Position numbers and translations under genes: made by a program. This document shows positions 51,928 to 61,784 of a stretch of DNA of 64,000 bases, in pieces. The stretch is taken from positions 1,177,582-1,241,581 of the forward strand of contig CM030941.1 of NCBI GenBank assembly GCA_018136815.1, written 5' to 3'. Origin of the DNA: Isochrysis galbana. Its lineage: Eukaryota > Haptophyta > Isochrysidales > Isochrysidaceae. Each line of letters begins with the position of its first letter. Within the stretch, counting starts at the first letter, position 1. The notes below the pieces were generated by a model. The model did no database searches. It saw nothing but the letters and a program-made list of their open reading frames with translations, and was not told the origin of the DNA.

Positions 51928-52083
51928 GGCCAACGAGCCGCTGCCTGCCAACCGCTGCCGTCCCTTGTCTGCTCGCCTCTCAAGCTCTCTTTAACATCTA
52001 AAAAAATAGTATTCAGGTATCTAATCTTCCCACTCCTACGAGTACTCCTACCGGTGCGTAGGAGTCTCGCTCTCCGGCTCCAA

Positions 52084-52217
52084 CCCCCCCCCCCTCTCCC
52101 TTCCCCTCCCTCCCCCTCTCCTTCCTCTCTCCCCTCTCCGTATCTACTCTTCCTACCTGTGCGCATCTCCTTCCTTCCCTCCCTCCCTCCCTCCTTCCTC
52201 TCTCTCCTCTCCCCCCC
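52084..52217 (+). repeat. CT-rich tract 5' of the LysM-Agenet gene
   Basis: CCCCTCTCCCTTCCC-type sequence over ~130 bases, pyrimidine on the coding strand, ending ~75 bases before the ATG at 52290. Confidence 0.7.
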
Positions 52218-52289
52218 CCTGTCCGCCCTCGCTTGCCGCTGGCGCCCCTCGCGTGGACAGAGGGGGTGGAGGCAGCGCGAGCACGGCCG

Positions 52290-54575
52290 ATGCCCTCGGA
52301 CGGCGCGTGTGAGCGTGAGGGGGCGGAGAATAAGCGGCCCCCTCCGCAGCCTGCTGAGGATCAGCCGCCGCCACCCGCCAAGATCTCGAGGAATTGCTCA
52401 GAGGGCACCGTCGTGGCCGCCGCAAGCACGCACGGACCCCAACGCTCAGGGAATGCTCAAGCAATGCCGATGGTGGGCGACCTGGTGGAAGCCGTCTTCT
52501 CGGAAGGGTGCTGGGTACCCGCTGTTGTCCTGGCCACACGTGGTCGTCAGGTCCACGTGGAGTTTGAGGTCCCTGAGCCCGAGCCGCCACGTGGACTCCT
52601 GTGTGGCGCCCACTATTCCTGCAAGGAGGACGACACCATTCGCGAGGTGGCGCGTCGGTTCGGTGTCCCTGCTCCGGCCGTGCTGGCATTGAATCGCGTG
52701 CACTACGAAGGGCTCACCTGCAACGTGAAGCTTCGCCGGCACACGTTGCTGGCTCTGCCGCATGTGCTAGCGGCTTGTGTTGATGACACGCCACAATCTA
52801 TCGCATCTGCCCACAACCTGGATGTGACAAGGTTGGTTGAGGACAATCAAGACTACATTCCTGAGCTCTCTCCATCTTCAAAACTGAGGTTGAACACGCT
52901 GCTGGTCATTCCCAGACGTGCGGGACACCAATTGATACCCAAGGGTGCTACATCAGCGATGCCACTTCTTGGCGCTGCTGTTGAGGTGAGAGACGTTGTT
53001 GAGTCTCATTGGCAACGGGCACAGGTCTGTCGTATTCTGGGCGGGCTGCGCTTTAGTGCATCGATTGAAGAAAGTGATGGCATGCGAGATCTACAGCTGA
53101 ACGATGAGGGAGAGACATGGCGCCGGCCCAGCGACCCTTCTCATGCCTGTACAGAAACGAAACGAAATGTGAAAGTAGGCGATGCAATTGATGCCGAGGT
53201 CGAAGAGAACGGGAAGACGCGCTGGCGCGCTGCTCGCGTGCAAGCCATCTTCGACGATGGTCAATTCACGGCGTGTATCGATGGGGATGAGGATTTCGTG
53301 GAAACATATTCTCTGGAGGAGGAAAACACAGAATGGCGATGGCCTCCCACAGGACGAAAGAATGCGAAAGAGTGGCTGTCAATCGGATTGATCCGACCAC
53401 GGCCACCGCGCGCACCATCAAACTTCTTGGAGGCGGCTGCCTGGGGTGGGTCTGTACAAGTTTTGCAGGACGGAGGCTGGTGGCAAGCGACAGTTGCAGA
53501 CGACGCTCTGCTCACCAAGCTTTCGAATTCCACAAAAAGTATTGGGCAGTCTTCCTTGGATTCCACAATATGTCCGGTAGCCACTCAAGGAAAGGTTGGT
53601 TCGACAACAACCACGAATGAAGACGTCCAACAGAGAGGCGAGGGCCCTGTGGTGCAAGCTGCGTCACGTGCGGAAGACCTAACTGTCAATCTGTTGCAAA
53701 GCCGCAGTATAGGCAGCAGCCTCCTACGCGTCCGTGTCAACCGTATACGTCCCGACTGGGAGTTCAAAGATGGTTGCTGGCGTGTCGTGCCTCCGCCGAC
53801 CTGTAATACACAAACGATGGGACGGATTGTGACAGAGGATCGGAATGTCACCTCGACGTCCACCAATGACGAAGCGAAACCACAGGGCATATTGCCGACA
53901 GGCTTGATTTTATCTCCACTGTGTCGATTGCACCAGGATGTGCAAGGGTTGCAGATAAAGGAACCACTCAATAGCTGGGCGTGGGCTGTTGTCGGGGCTC
54001 ATGCGGAAGTCAGACTCAACATGCCGGCCGCTCGTGGTGCATGGTGGGCAGTTGAGTTGCTAGAACTACAACAGCAAGCTGCGCTCGTTAGTTACGAGGC
54101 GTTTGCAGAAACGGATGGCGCCACGACTCGGCTACAAGAATGGGTACCTTGGAGTCGTTTACGTCCGCGCCCGCCAGCCACGCCCGTCGATTTCCTCAAA
54201 GCCACCCATCCCGGAGAGCTCGTGCAGCTATGGTGGGAAGACGCTTGGTGGGATGCAATTCTGCTCGAAAAGCTTTCCAAGTCGTCGCAGTCTTCATTCA
54301 TGCCAGCCGACGAGCCTATGAATAATGACATTATTGCCTCCAGCTTGGGTTGGGGACAACGTGACCTTGAAACGGTAAGCAACGCAAAAGTCCAGCTGAA
54401 ACGAGGGAAAGACATCGACTCGCCACCCCAAATTGTAGCGTGTGCACGACTGCGCCCAGGGTGGCAATGGCGTTTACATCGTGATGGATCGGCAGAAGGC
54501 GAATGGGCGGCACCTTGCATCGCGCGTGTAGGAATGATTGTGCGGGATCTGAGCGGCGCAATCGATGTTAGGTGA
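52290..54575 (+). CDS. LysM and Agenet/Tudor-like domain protein
   Basis: The ATG at 52290 (MPSDGACE) gives 761 residues. After a basic/proline N-terminus and a short Tudor-like segment (VGDLVEAVFSEGCWVPAVVL) come two LysM-like units: CKEDDTIREVARRFGVPAPA with VLALNR...LRRHTLLALP (residues ~112-160) and DDTPQSIASAHNLDVTRLVE with DNQ...LRLNTLLVIP (~163-210). LysM normally binds N-acetylglucosamine polymers. Then Agenet/Tudor-like repeats: GAAVEVRDVVESHWQRAQVC, GDAIDAEVEENGKTRWRAAR, GSVQVLQDGGWWQATVAD, HAEVRLNMPAARGAWWAVEL, LVQLWWEDAWWDAILLEKL, with RPRPP linkers. No signal peptide, so it is intracellular and the LysM units may serve another purpose. The linkers (LRPRPPATPVDFLKA) match the 41.4-kb gene (RPQPPSPPVDFLDT), so the two are related. 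Confidence 0.7.
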   Translation: MPSDGACEREGAENKRPPPQPAEDQPPPPAKISRNCSEGTVVAAASTHGPQRSGNAQAMPMVGDLVEAVFSEGCWVPAVVLATRGRQVHVEFEVPEPEPPRGLLCGAHYSCKEDDTIREVARRFGVPAPAVLALNRVHYEGLTCNVKLRRHTLLALPHVLAACVDDTPQSIASAHNLDVTRLVEDNQDYIPELSPSSKLRLNTLLVIPRRAGHQLIPKGATSAMPLLGAAVEVRDVVESHWQRAQVCRILGGLRFSASIEESDGMRDLQLNDEGETWRRPSDPSHACTETKRNVKVGDAIDAEVEENGKTRWRAARVQAIFDDGQFTACIDGDEDFVETYSLEEENTEWRWPPTGRKNAKEWLSIGLIRPRPPRAPSNFLEAAAWGGSVQVLQDGGWWQATVADDALLTKLSNSTKSIGQSSLDSTICPVATQGKVGSTTTTNEDVQQRGEGPVVQAASRAEDLTVNLLQSRSIGSSLLRVRVNRIRPDWEFKDGCWRVVPPPTCNTQTMGRIVTEDRNVTSTSTNDEAKPQGILPTGLILSPLCRLHQDVQGLQIKEPLNSWAWAVVGAHAEVRLNMPAARGAWWAVELLELQQQAALVSYEAFAETDGATTRLQEWVPWSRLRPRPPATPVDFLKATHPGELVQLWWEDAWWDAILLEKLSKSSQSSFMPADEPMNNDIIASSLGWGQRDLETVSNAKVQLKRGKDIDSPPQIVACARLRPGWQWRLHRDGSAEGEWAAPCIARVGMIVRDLSGAIDVR

Positions 54576-54879
54576 CCACATCGCTAATGAGGCATGTCGA
54601 TAATCTATAGTTGGTCCCGCCTACACGCGTATCCAATGCATCGCAACTAAGAGATACAATCAAACAAATGAGCATTAGTGCCGCTACTGCCACTAGCCTT
54701 GCACCAATCATCCTGCTCTTGTTGTTAGTGTGTGGGCCGCCGCGTAGCGGTCGATCCATTTTATTGATTTCGCTAGGCTGAGATAGTTGTGGGCAAGTAG
54801 TCGCGTGTCGGCGCTCTGGCAAATTGGCGTTATTTTGAGCTGGAGCTGGCGGAATGATACGCCGGATAGCGATAAGACG

Positions 54880-55530
54880 AGAGTGGCTACGGAGGGGTTT
54901 GCCGCCCGGCCCTACGACGGCCGGCCGCTTGGTAGCGCGTTCCCATGCGACGCATGCATCGCGCAGGTCGGCGGCGCGTTTGAGGTCGGCTCTCCCCGCG
55001 CGCGCGGCTGCCCTCACTCGCCATGATGGCGGGGCGCGCAATCGGTGGCGGCACCAGTAGGTTGGGCACGATCAGGTCGCGTGGGTGTGAGGCAGCGAGA
55101 GCGTGCCCGAGGCGCACCGCATCTGCCTCGGGCACCGCGTTGAGGATCTCGAAGGCGGCATGCGCCGTGAAGGGCGCGCGCGCGAGCGCCTCCTCCTCCT
55201 CGCACTCCCACTCAGCGTCGGCCGCCCACTCCGCGGCGATCCCGAGTGTGGTGCGCGCGTAGCTGGGGCGCAGCGCCTCGCAGTGCGGCAGTGCGGGCAG
55301 CGTTTGCGGCCGCGCGCGGCGCCGCACGGGGTAGCGTGGTGAGTAGTGCATCCGTGCCACTACGAAAGGGCCCGCCCCCGCTCCAGTGTCGGCCAGGGTT
55401 TTGTTGACGGTGAGGGCGGCATCTAAAACATAGTGCATAGGGCCGTTCGAGGAGCGGCGGCATACGATGAGATCGCGGACGTAAAGGCAGTGGCTAGGGT
55501 AAAGGCGCTCGCCAGGCCCTTCGCGCATTC
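54880..55530 (-). mobile_element. Fossil LTR-type retroelement with an RNA-polymerase-like stretch
   Basis: The minus-strand frame starts YPSHCLYVRDLIVCRRSS (shared with 5275-5560), has LTVNKTLADTGAGAG with a DTGA motif as in retropepsins, and near 54880-54960 shares DNA with the retropepsin-like fragment at 27700-28060. In between, at 54989-55288, lies a stretch (PHCEALRPSY ... FEILNAVPEADAVRLG ... SHPRDLIVPNLLVPPPIARP) that resembles the N-terminal region of the largest RNA polymerase subunit. It is broken. No LTRs seen. Both family calls are tentative. Confidence 0.35.
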
Positions 55531-55720
55531 GGGCGTATGTCGGGATGGATTTAGGCTAAGGCGGCTTGCCTTCATTTGGTCTCCTTTCCCTCAGGGTTTC
55601 TTCCCCTCCCGTGGGGGCTCCGTGTGCATCGCGTGGTGCAGGTGTGTTTCTCCCTCCTCGCCCCCCCCCCCATCGGCCCTCCCTCCCACGAAACAAGGCA
55701 CCCCCCCCCCGCTCTCTCAG

Positions 55721-56066
55721 GGAAGCGGGCTTGCGGTGGCCGCCGCCGGCGTCGCGCTCGCCGTCGCGTCGGTGCCCCGAGGGCGCCACTTCTCGCACCC
55801 CCATCACACGCTCGGGATCGTCGCCTTCGCCCTCGCCCTGCTGCAGCCGCTCAACGCGCTCGTGCGCGGCACGCCCGCCGCCCGCACCACACGCCGCGCC
55901 GTGTGGCGGGTCGCGCACAAGGGGACGGGCTACGCCGTGCTCGGCGTGGGCGTCTACCAGGCCCTCTCGGGGCGCGCCCTCATGCCGAGCCAAGGCGACG
56001 CCGTTCTCGTCGCGTACGGGGTGCTCCTGGGCCTCTCCTTCGGGGTGCTCGCGGGGGGGGCTCATG
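55721..56066 (+). CDS. Cytochrome b561-type membrane exon (gene partial)
   Basis: The exon opens after a GCTCTCTCAG acceptor and ends at CTCATG|GTAGGG. It codes for four hydrophobic helices: GLAVAAAGVALAVASV, HHTLGIVAFALALLQPLNAL, VAHKGTGYAVLGVGVYQALS, VLVAYGVLLGLSFGVLAGG. The pattern H-x2-LG....LQ.LNAL.R......R..W...H...GY fits cytochrome b561 domains as found in DOMON-cyt b561 proteins, with the haem-ligand His in both the second and third helix. These move electrons across membranes. The DOMON part or other exons are not visible on either side (the 5' side is full of C runs, the 3' side soon enters other sequence), so this may be an isolated or broken gene. Confidence 0.55.
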
Positions 56067-56643
56067 GTAGGGTGAGAGTCCCCACGGGAGGGGATTTCTT
56101 TTATACCGGTGCATCGCGTATTGGGAAACGAGGGGTACCAAATGAAGGCAAACGACCTTAGGACTAGGAGACTTCAACCACAACAGATTAGTAGCTCGCA
56201 ACTACCTCAACGAGGAGGACTGGTGCTCAGTAGGAACAACCACTCGACTCGGAGTGTACTTACAGCCCCCCCCCCCCATCCCCGCACCCGACGCGCGCAC
56301 TAGCAGCCTTATGCCGCCATCGCCATTTGAGAACATCGCGAGCCTTGGCATTTGGGCAACATTACAAGCACGAAGATGTTGAATACGTAATAGCTGACAT
56401 GAGGTGTACTGGTGTGCTCATCGTTCTTCGTTGTTTCTGGGGTGGGCTTTCTGGGATGCGGCTCGGTCCTCCTAGGTACCATGCCACCGCCGCAACCACA
56501 TTGCCGTTGGCCACGCCGTGCCGTTACAAGACGGGACGGATGCAAGGCGGTATGGACACCAAAGTAATGAGCGCATCGAATGATGGGTCTTGGGGAGCAA
56601 AATGAGCACCCGAGTGCCCGCTATCGAAAGCTGCCAGCAAGGG
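56067..56643. other. Intergenic with possible LINE endonuclease trace
   Basis: At 56155-56260 one frame reads LGDFNHNRLVARNYLNEEDW, reminiscent of the GDFN motif of LINE endonucleases, but it is too short to call. 56262-56280 is a C run. Confidence 0.3.
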
Positions 56644-58928
56644 CTAGTGCCAATCTCCACACCCATTGATGCATGGCCGCTTATTTGGTAGGATCCTGCC
56701 GTTTTGACCTTCGTTTGAATTTCGATAGTCATGGAGTTCGTCATCACCCGGCGGAGTACCGGGAACCGCATCTTCCTCCTCTTCTGTATCCGAGTCACAG
56801 TCTTTGGAAACAGGCGACGTCGTCCTACCCTCATTCGCGCGCCTTTGTTGCCAAGTTCTTGAGGGCACATCGGAAGTTGACCTATGGCGACCAGATTGTA
56901 GCGATTCGGGAACTTCGTAAGATCGCTCGGGGCACTGTCCATCTGGCTGTACATGGCGCTGCTCGGCAAGCATCCTGTCGTGTTGCATCCGTGGAAGGGC
57001 GTGGAAAGTCGGTGTTGTCTGCCATGTATCACCATCGCCACAACGCAACATCGATGGCCTCGCCGACGAGCAGCTTATGGCCGAACGCGTTTCGGAGGTC
57101 GTGGCTTGAAAAGACCGTATCGAATCGCTTTGATGGGGGCCGAATTGATGGCGGCTGGAATCGCGCATCACACCACTATCATCCTGCGCAACCCCACGAG
57201 GAGTTCCGTTCGAATGCTGATGGTACAGTGCTGAGTTGCACGAGGCTCCTCCGTGCTGTTGATGAGCTCCTATGTGCTGCGAAGTGGATCGCGCCTTCTC
57301 TGTATCCTGCGGCATGGCATATCCATGCGATTGTCTCGTCGCATCACAAGTATGTGAATATTGATGAGGGCCGTTGCGTGTGGCTTGACCGCAGCTGTGT
57401 GAGGTGCTGCTTGGAGGCGAAGCAACTGTGTTATGGTCGTTGGCATCTCCGAAGACATCATCCATATCTTCGTCGAGGTCGACGCTCTCAACGACGGTAG
57501 CAAGCACGGACTCGACGGTGAAGGAAGGAGGGAGCTGCTGATTTTGTGCCTCCGAGGTGACAAGGATAGGCTGCCCTGCTGCCTCAATCTGCAGACGAAT
57601 GCGATGCTCGAGGTCCTTGGACAAGTTAAGGAGGGCCTTGAACTCGCGAAGGGAAAAGGTGACGGCGACGCCGCCTCTTGGCAGAGTGGAAGGCGGCCCA
57701 GGCTCATAGGCGTGAAGATTGGCAGCAGCTATTGACATCTCAGTTCGGATCCCAACATCTGCTTGGTCGTCAAGGCCAAGTGATTCGGGATCATTGCGCA
57801 AGCTGAGAGGGCAAGGATACACCGGATGAAATTAATAAATGAGCGGCCTGGGTTCCACTACAGTGAGTGCTGGGTGATGCGAGCAAGGGAGCGAACCACG
57901 CTAGGGCAACTGCTCAACGTGGTTCGCTCATATCTGGCAAAGGCAGACCCACGTCAGCGAGTCCGGGTTCATGACGAGTGTCACTTCAGCGAGCAATGGT
58001 GGGAAATTCGAGAGACAAGACAGCATTGTGGATGGACTGGCTGTGACAGCGCGAAGACAACTGTCATGAGAATAGACGGCGTTGATCATTGTCACCTACA
58101 GGGATAGGCACGCCAAATGTGCCAACGTGTGGCAGAATTGACATCCATCAGATCCAAGTGCAACTTGAAGTTGCCAGCCCCGTCATCTGGAATTGATCAC
58201 GATGGCGCGTACGTACGAGCAGCGCACCTCCTCGTAAGCGAGGTCGAACTTCTTTCTGAGTCCGTTCGAGCACTCTTGTTGAACGCGCATGTAATTCTCG
58301 TCAGCACCCGACGCAATCTGTACCCACACCTTGGAGACACCTTGGACCGAGCGGAAGATTGACACAACGTTCTTGAGGAAGAGCTTTATCGATAGCTACA
58401 CAAGACAAGGATCATGCAACCTTGAGCTTTGAACGTGCGAATTGTGGACGAAGACGGCAGAAGCGTGATGAAGTTGACAAACGCAAATGCAAGCAAGCCA
58501 CACACCGATGCATCGGGTACGGAGACGAATTCGCTGAAGAAGTCAGGCCTACAAGATGCAAGAGAGGAGGGAGGCTCTCCTCGCGCGATAGACCAAGACT
58601 ATGCAACGTTAGGGCTAGCACTCACAGCGACACGCTATGGCGGCTGCTCACCTCAGGCTGAATTTCACGAATGCGGACTGGGCTGCATTAAGTGTTCGAA
58701 GGGAAACCTGTGCAGCAGCGCATCGAAAGTCAGTGGCGAGGCGGCCAGCACGGTGTGCAATTGCTATCGCTCCTTTTCAGCTCACTGAGCCAAGATGTGG
58801 CTCGCCTGTCCCTCGTTGGCCTCGAGGTAAAGGTCTTTGCCAACACGGTCGAGGCAGGCGAGCATGCGAGACAGATTGCGCAAGTGCTCGTCCACGCAGA
58901 ACTGGAGCGTGTACGGCGCGGTCGACAT
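56644..58928 (-). CDS. RAD9: RAD9, checkpoint clamp (9-1-1) subunit
   Basis: Six exons: 58806-58928, 58652-58707, 58506-58548, 58228-58395, 57953-58095, 56644-57802; all phases close, 563 residues. RAD9 forms the 9-1-1 ring with RAD1 and HUS1, loaded at DNA damage to activate ATR. The parts follow the known protein in order: LSRMLACLDRVGKDLYLEAN; VSLRTLNAAQSAFVKFSLRP with DFF; LKNVVSIFRS; SNGLRKKFDLAYEE; CLRAVTASPSTMLSCLSNFP with PLLAEVTLVM; GVAVTFSLREFKALLNLSK; AGQPILVTSE. The C-terminal ~250 residues are Ser/Gln/His-rich and acidic near the end (DCDSDTEEEEDAVPG), as expected for the phosphorylated tail. Intron 1 has a GC donor (GGACAG|GCGAGC); the others are GT. It shares a 279-base intergenic space with the ankyrin gene. 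Confidence 0.9.
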
Positions 58929-59207
58929 AGTGCAGCGGGACGATGGCTCTCTGCTATCTTGCCGCGTGCCGTCTGGCTCCGGGCGCGGCCGCGCTCTTCT
59001 CGCCCCTTCTCCTCGCCCCTTCTGCTCGTCCCTCTGGTTGCGGCAGGCGACGGCAACTCGCGCGGCGGCGGCGTGAAGCGCGGGAAACCCCCCCTCGGAT
59101 CGATCGACGATGGACCTCTTGACTCTTGACCTGAGAGAGATATTTATAGCTCGTCGCTCTTCTTTTCTTTTCGTCCTCGACGAGCAATCCGCTTATTGTG
59201 TTGGTTG
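58929..59207. promoter_or_regulatory. Divergent promoter region, RAD9 / ankyrin gene
   Basis: 279 bases between two start codons pointing away from each other. TATTTATAG at 59141-59149 lies 59 bases 5' of the ankyrin ATG and could act as a TATA box. A CT-rich patch (CTTCTTTTCTTTTCGTCC, 59158-59175) follows it. The RAD9 side has CTTCTCGCCCCTTCTCCTCG, purine-rich on its coding strand. Confidence 0.5.
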
Positions 59208-60350
59208 ATGGCGCTGCTGGCGGCCGCCTTCGCTGGAGATGCCGTGGCGACGCAGGCTTTACTTGCCGACCCGGCAACCGACCCGAACGAGACGGACGAG
59301 AAGGGTTGTACCGCACTCCACGCAGCCGCCAGCTGCAACGAGACGGCAGTGCTGAAGTTGCTACTCGCTGATGCGAGGGTCGATCGCGCTGCATGCGCCA
59401 AGTATCAGATGACTGCGACCCACCATGCAGCGGCCTCGAACGCAGTCGATGCGTTGGCAGTCCTGGTCGCCGACGCGCCAATTGACCTGATTGATCGACC
59501 CAATGAATGGGGCGAGACTCCTCTTCACTTGGCTGCAGCAGCTGGTAATCACAAGGCAATCCGCCTACTGCTTGCCAGCAGAGCAGATGCACAACAGGTG
59601 GATCACTGGGGCCGAGATGCCAGTCGCATAGCACACGAGCAAGGACTCAAAGCCGAAGACCTCGGCCTGCCAAAGGCGCACGCCCTAAATGAGTCTGACG
59701 TAGGCCCGTCGGAGCGCTCTGGTGCTGCAGGGCCATTTCCACCCACCTGTGCTGCAGCAATGCGTGACGAGCTGACACAAATTTTGACCTCAAAGAGGAC
59801 TTATCGCCATGAAGTTGTGGCAAGTGATGGCTTGCCTGACGGAAGCAGAATAGAGGAGGGCGGGAGCACGAGTACTACTGGATTGTGCAATGCTCTAATT
59901 CAAGAGAATCAGCCTTGCGGCTCTTCGGGGCAACAATCCTCGAGAAGTCGCTTGCCCGCCCTCTCCAAGTATTGTGAGTATCCCGGAGACGTCACGGAAT
60001 TACGACGGCTGCTTGTGCAAGGCGATGTGGACCCAAGCGGCAGAGATATGTTCGGGCTGTCAGCATTGCATAAGTTTTGTGCATGGGATCGGCCAGAGCT
60101 CATCGGTGTTCTCTTGCCATGGCTTTCACATGAAGATCTAAATCTTGCTGCAGGCCCTAGCCATTGCCATGCATCACCTTTACACCTGGCAGCTGAAGCC
60201 GGTGCCACGCGTGCAGTCCGAGTACTGCTGGGCCAGGACGGGCTCGACAAGTTGGCGAAAGATGACAAGGGGAGAGCACCAATCGATTTGGCAAAACAAG
60301 AGGGGCATGAGCACGTGGTTGCACTCCTTTCACATGAGGCCGATCGCTAA
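59208..60350 (+). CDS. Ankyrin repeat protein
   Basis: The ATG at 59208 gives 380 residues, one exon. N-terminal block of about four repeats (KGCTALHAAASCNETAVLKL, MTATHHAAASNAVDALAVLV, WGETPLHLAAAAGNHKAIRL, WGRDASRIAHEQG), a ~110-residue Ser-rich linker, and a C-terminal block of about three (FGLSALHKFCAWDRPELIGV, HASPLHLAAEAGATRAVRVL, KGRAPIDLAKQEGHEHVVAL). Ankyrin repeats bind other proteins; no catalytic domain is present, and the partner is unknown. Paired head to head with RAD9. Confidence 0.8.
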   Translation: MALLAAAFAGDAVATQALLADPATDPNETDEKGCTALHAAASCNETAVLKLLLADARVDRAACAKYQMTATHHAAASNAVDALAVLVADAPIDLIDRPNEWGETPLHLAAAAGNHKAIRLLLASRADAQQVDHWGRDASRIAHEQGLKAEDLGLPKAHALNESDVGPSERSGAAGPFPPTCAAAMRDELTQILTSKRTYRHEVVASDGLPDGSRIEEGGSTSTTGLCNALIQENQPCGSSGQQSSRSRLPALSKYCEYPGDVTELRRLLVQGDVDPSGRDMFGLSALHKFCAWDRPELIGVLLPWLSHEDLNLAAGPSHCHASPLHLAAEAGATRAVRVLLGQDGLDKLAKDDKGRAPIDLAKQEGHEHVVALLSHEADR

Positions 60351-60374
60351 TCATATTCACTGATCACATTGCAT

Positions 60375-60587
60375 AAGTTCAAAAAAAATCTGAAGATTCA
60401 AGCTACTACTGCTAGCTACGTAGGACCTATCGCACTCACGATGCTATCACACGCCATCGCCAAAACCCCACACTCTCACTCCCTTTACGCTACACCCTTC
60501 GTTCCTTTATCTTCGGTTTCGGGGGGTGGGCCCGCGTGCAGCCTACATCGGGCCGGGCGCAAGGAAGGGGCGAGCACGGAGGTAGTA
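60375..60587. other. 3' flank with A-rich motif
   Basis: AAAAAAAATCTGAAGATTCA at 60381-60400 matches the motif downstream of the FKBP and V-ATPase c genes. The rest holds no gene. Confidence 0.45.
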
Positions 60588-61372
60588 TAATATTCTTACC
60601 GCACATGCGGCTGTGGACCCACTACCTAAGGTAGCATACTTTCTACACCTACTCCCCCACTCCCCCGGCCCTTCCCCCCCCGCCATCAGGCGGCTCCTCC
60701 CGTGCACTACTAGGGGTATCGGGGTGTAAGGGCTTAGATATGGTCCGGTGACCCGCGCCCCCCCCCCCCCCCCGCGGTGATCCGTTCCCCCCTCCTCCTA
60801 TGCCTACCGGGCTGGGGGCGGCGCCCTTAGTCCCGACTTGTCCTATAAACAGGTGCGGGACTAACCTATTTTTCGGTGGGCGGAGCTCCCCCTTCGCCGC
60901 GCTCTCTCTCCCCTCTCCTGCGGCAGCACGCGCGAGCTGACGCGCTGACGCGCCTGCGACAGGCCTGCAATTGCCCTCTGTCTGGCGCCCCCTGGCCCCT
61001 GGAGGCTCCTGGAGGCCAGCTAGCAACTAGCAGACTAGCAGGGGGCAGAGGAGGCCCCAGCCTCCGCTGCTTCTCCCTCGCTGGCGCTCCCGAGTCTCTG
61101 GGCCCCCCACTCTGCACCCGTCTGCCTGTCGACCAGGGGAGGAGGAGGGGTTGGAGCGATGGGCTGGCCACGACAGGCCAGGGTGAGCGAGACAGGCGAG
61201 CTTGCCAGGGAGCGAGAGTGGGCTAGCAGGGCAGTCTACTCCTGGCAAGCCATCAGGCATGCCAGGAGCATGGGTGGTACCTCCTCCATGGCAGGGGAGG
61301 AGTGGAGAGAGGGAGGGGGCTCGTGCCCCCCATGGGCCATGGGCGAACCAAAACTAAGTATAAACATAGTTG
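60588..61372 (-). mobile_element. Second near-full-length SINE-like element
   Basis: Reverse complement of 18568-19325 along its length: GGGCGAACCAAAACTAAGTA with TAAACATAGTT at 61348-61372, GGTGGGCGGAGC near 60885, CAGGTGCGGGACT near 60850, and GCGGTAAGAATATTATAC on the minus strand at the other end (60590-60612). No target duplication was found at its ends. Confidence 0.75.
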
Positions 61373-61784
61373 ACACATGGCACGTTGTAGTACATGGAGA
61401 AACGTTCTGCGTGACGCAGCAAATAAAAAGAGTAAAGACGCAGAGAACCAGAGAACTATTACTGCAGTAAAGCATGGATAACACTCAGGAAGAAGACGTC
61501 TCGTCAACCATGCCTACTGCGTAATGCAGCGACCAAGAACCAACAATAATGAGAAATGAAGAACGCACCACCATCACACCATCATGCTTTGTGCTTTGTC
61601 CAGGACCGAACAATAGGGGTTTCATCCCTGCAACTATCCCCGTTCCACGTTTGGTGTGAAGTATGCACAATCGACATGGATGCTCACAAAGGATTATCCA
61701 TCCAACCTATATGAGCTATTAGCCATCCCATGATGGTCCAGTCGTACAGTAGGTCATCAGATTGCCGGTTGAACTTGGCATGCC
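61373..61784. other. MAD2 3' flank
   Basis: Contains GTAATGCAG/GTGACGCAG and CTGCAGTAAAGC motifs; no gene seen. Confidence 0.4.

Noticed and set aside
56155-56270. LINE endonuclease (GDFN) motif
   Set aside because: Only about 35 residues, and no other endonuclease motif nearby; too little to annotate.
58110-58200. Extra RAD9 exon reading FKLHLDLMDV
   Set aside because: It does not fit the phase of either neighbour, while joining 58228 to 58095 gives the conserved order directly; judged intronic.
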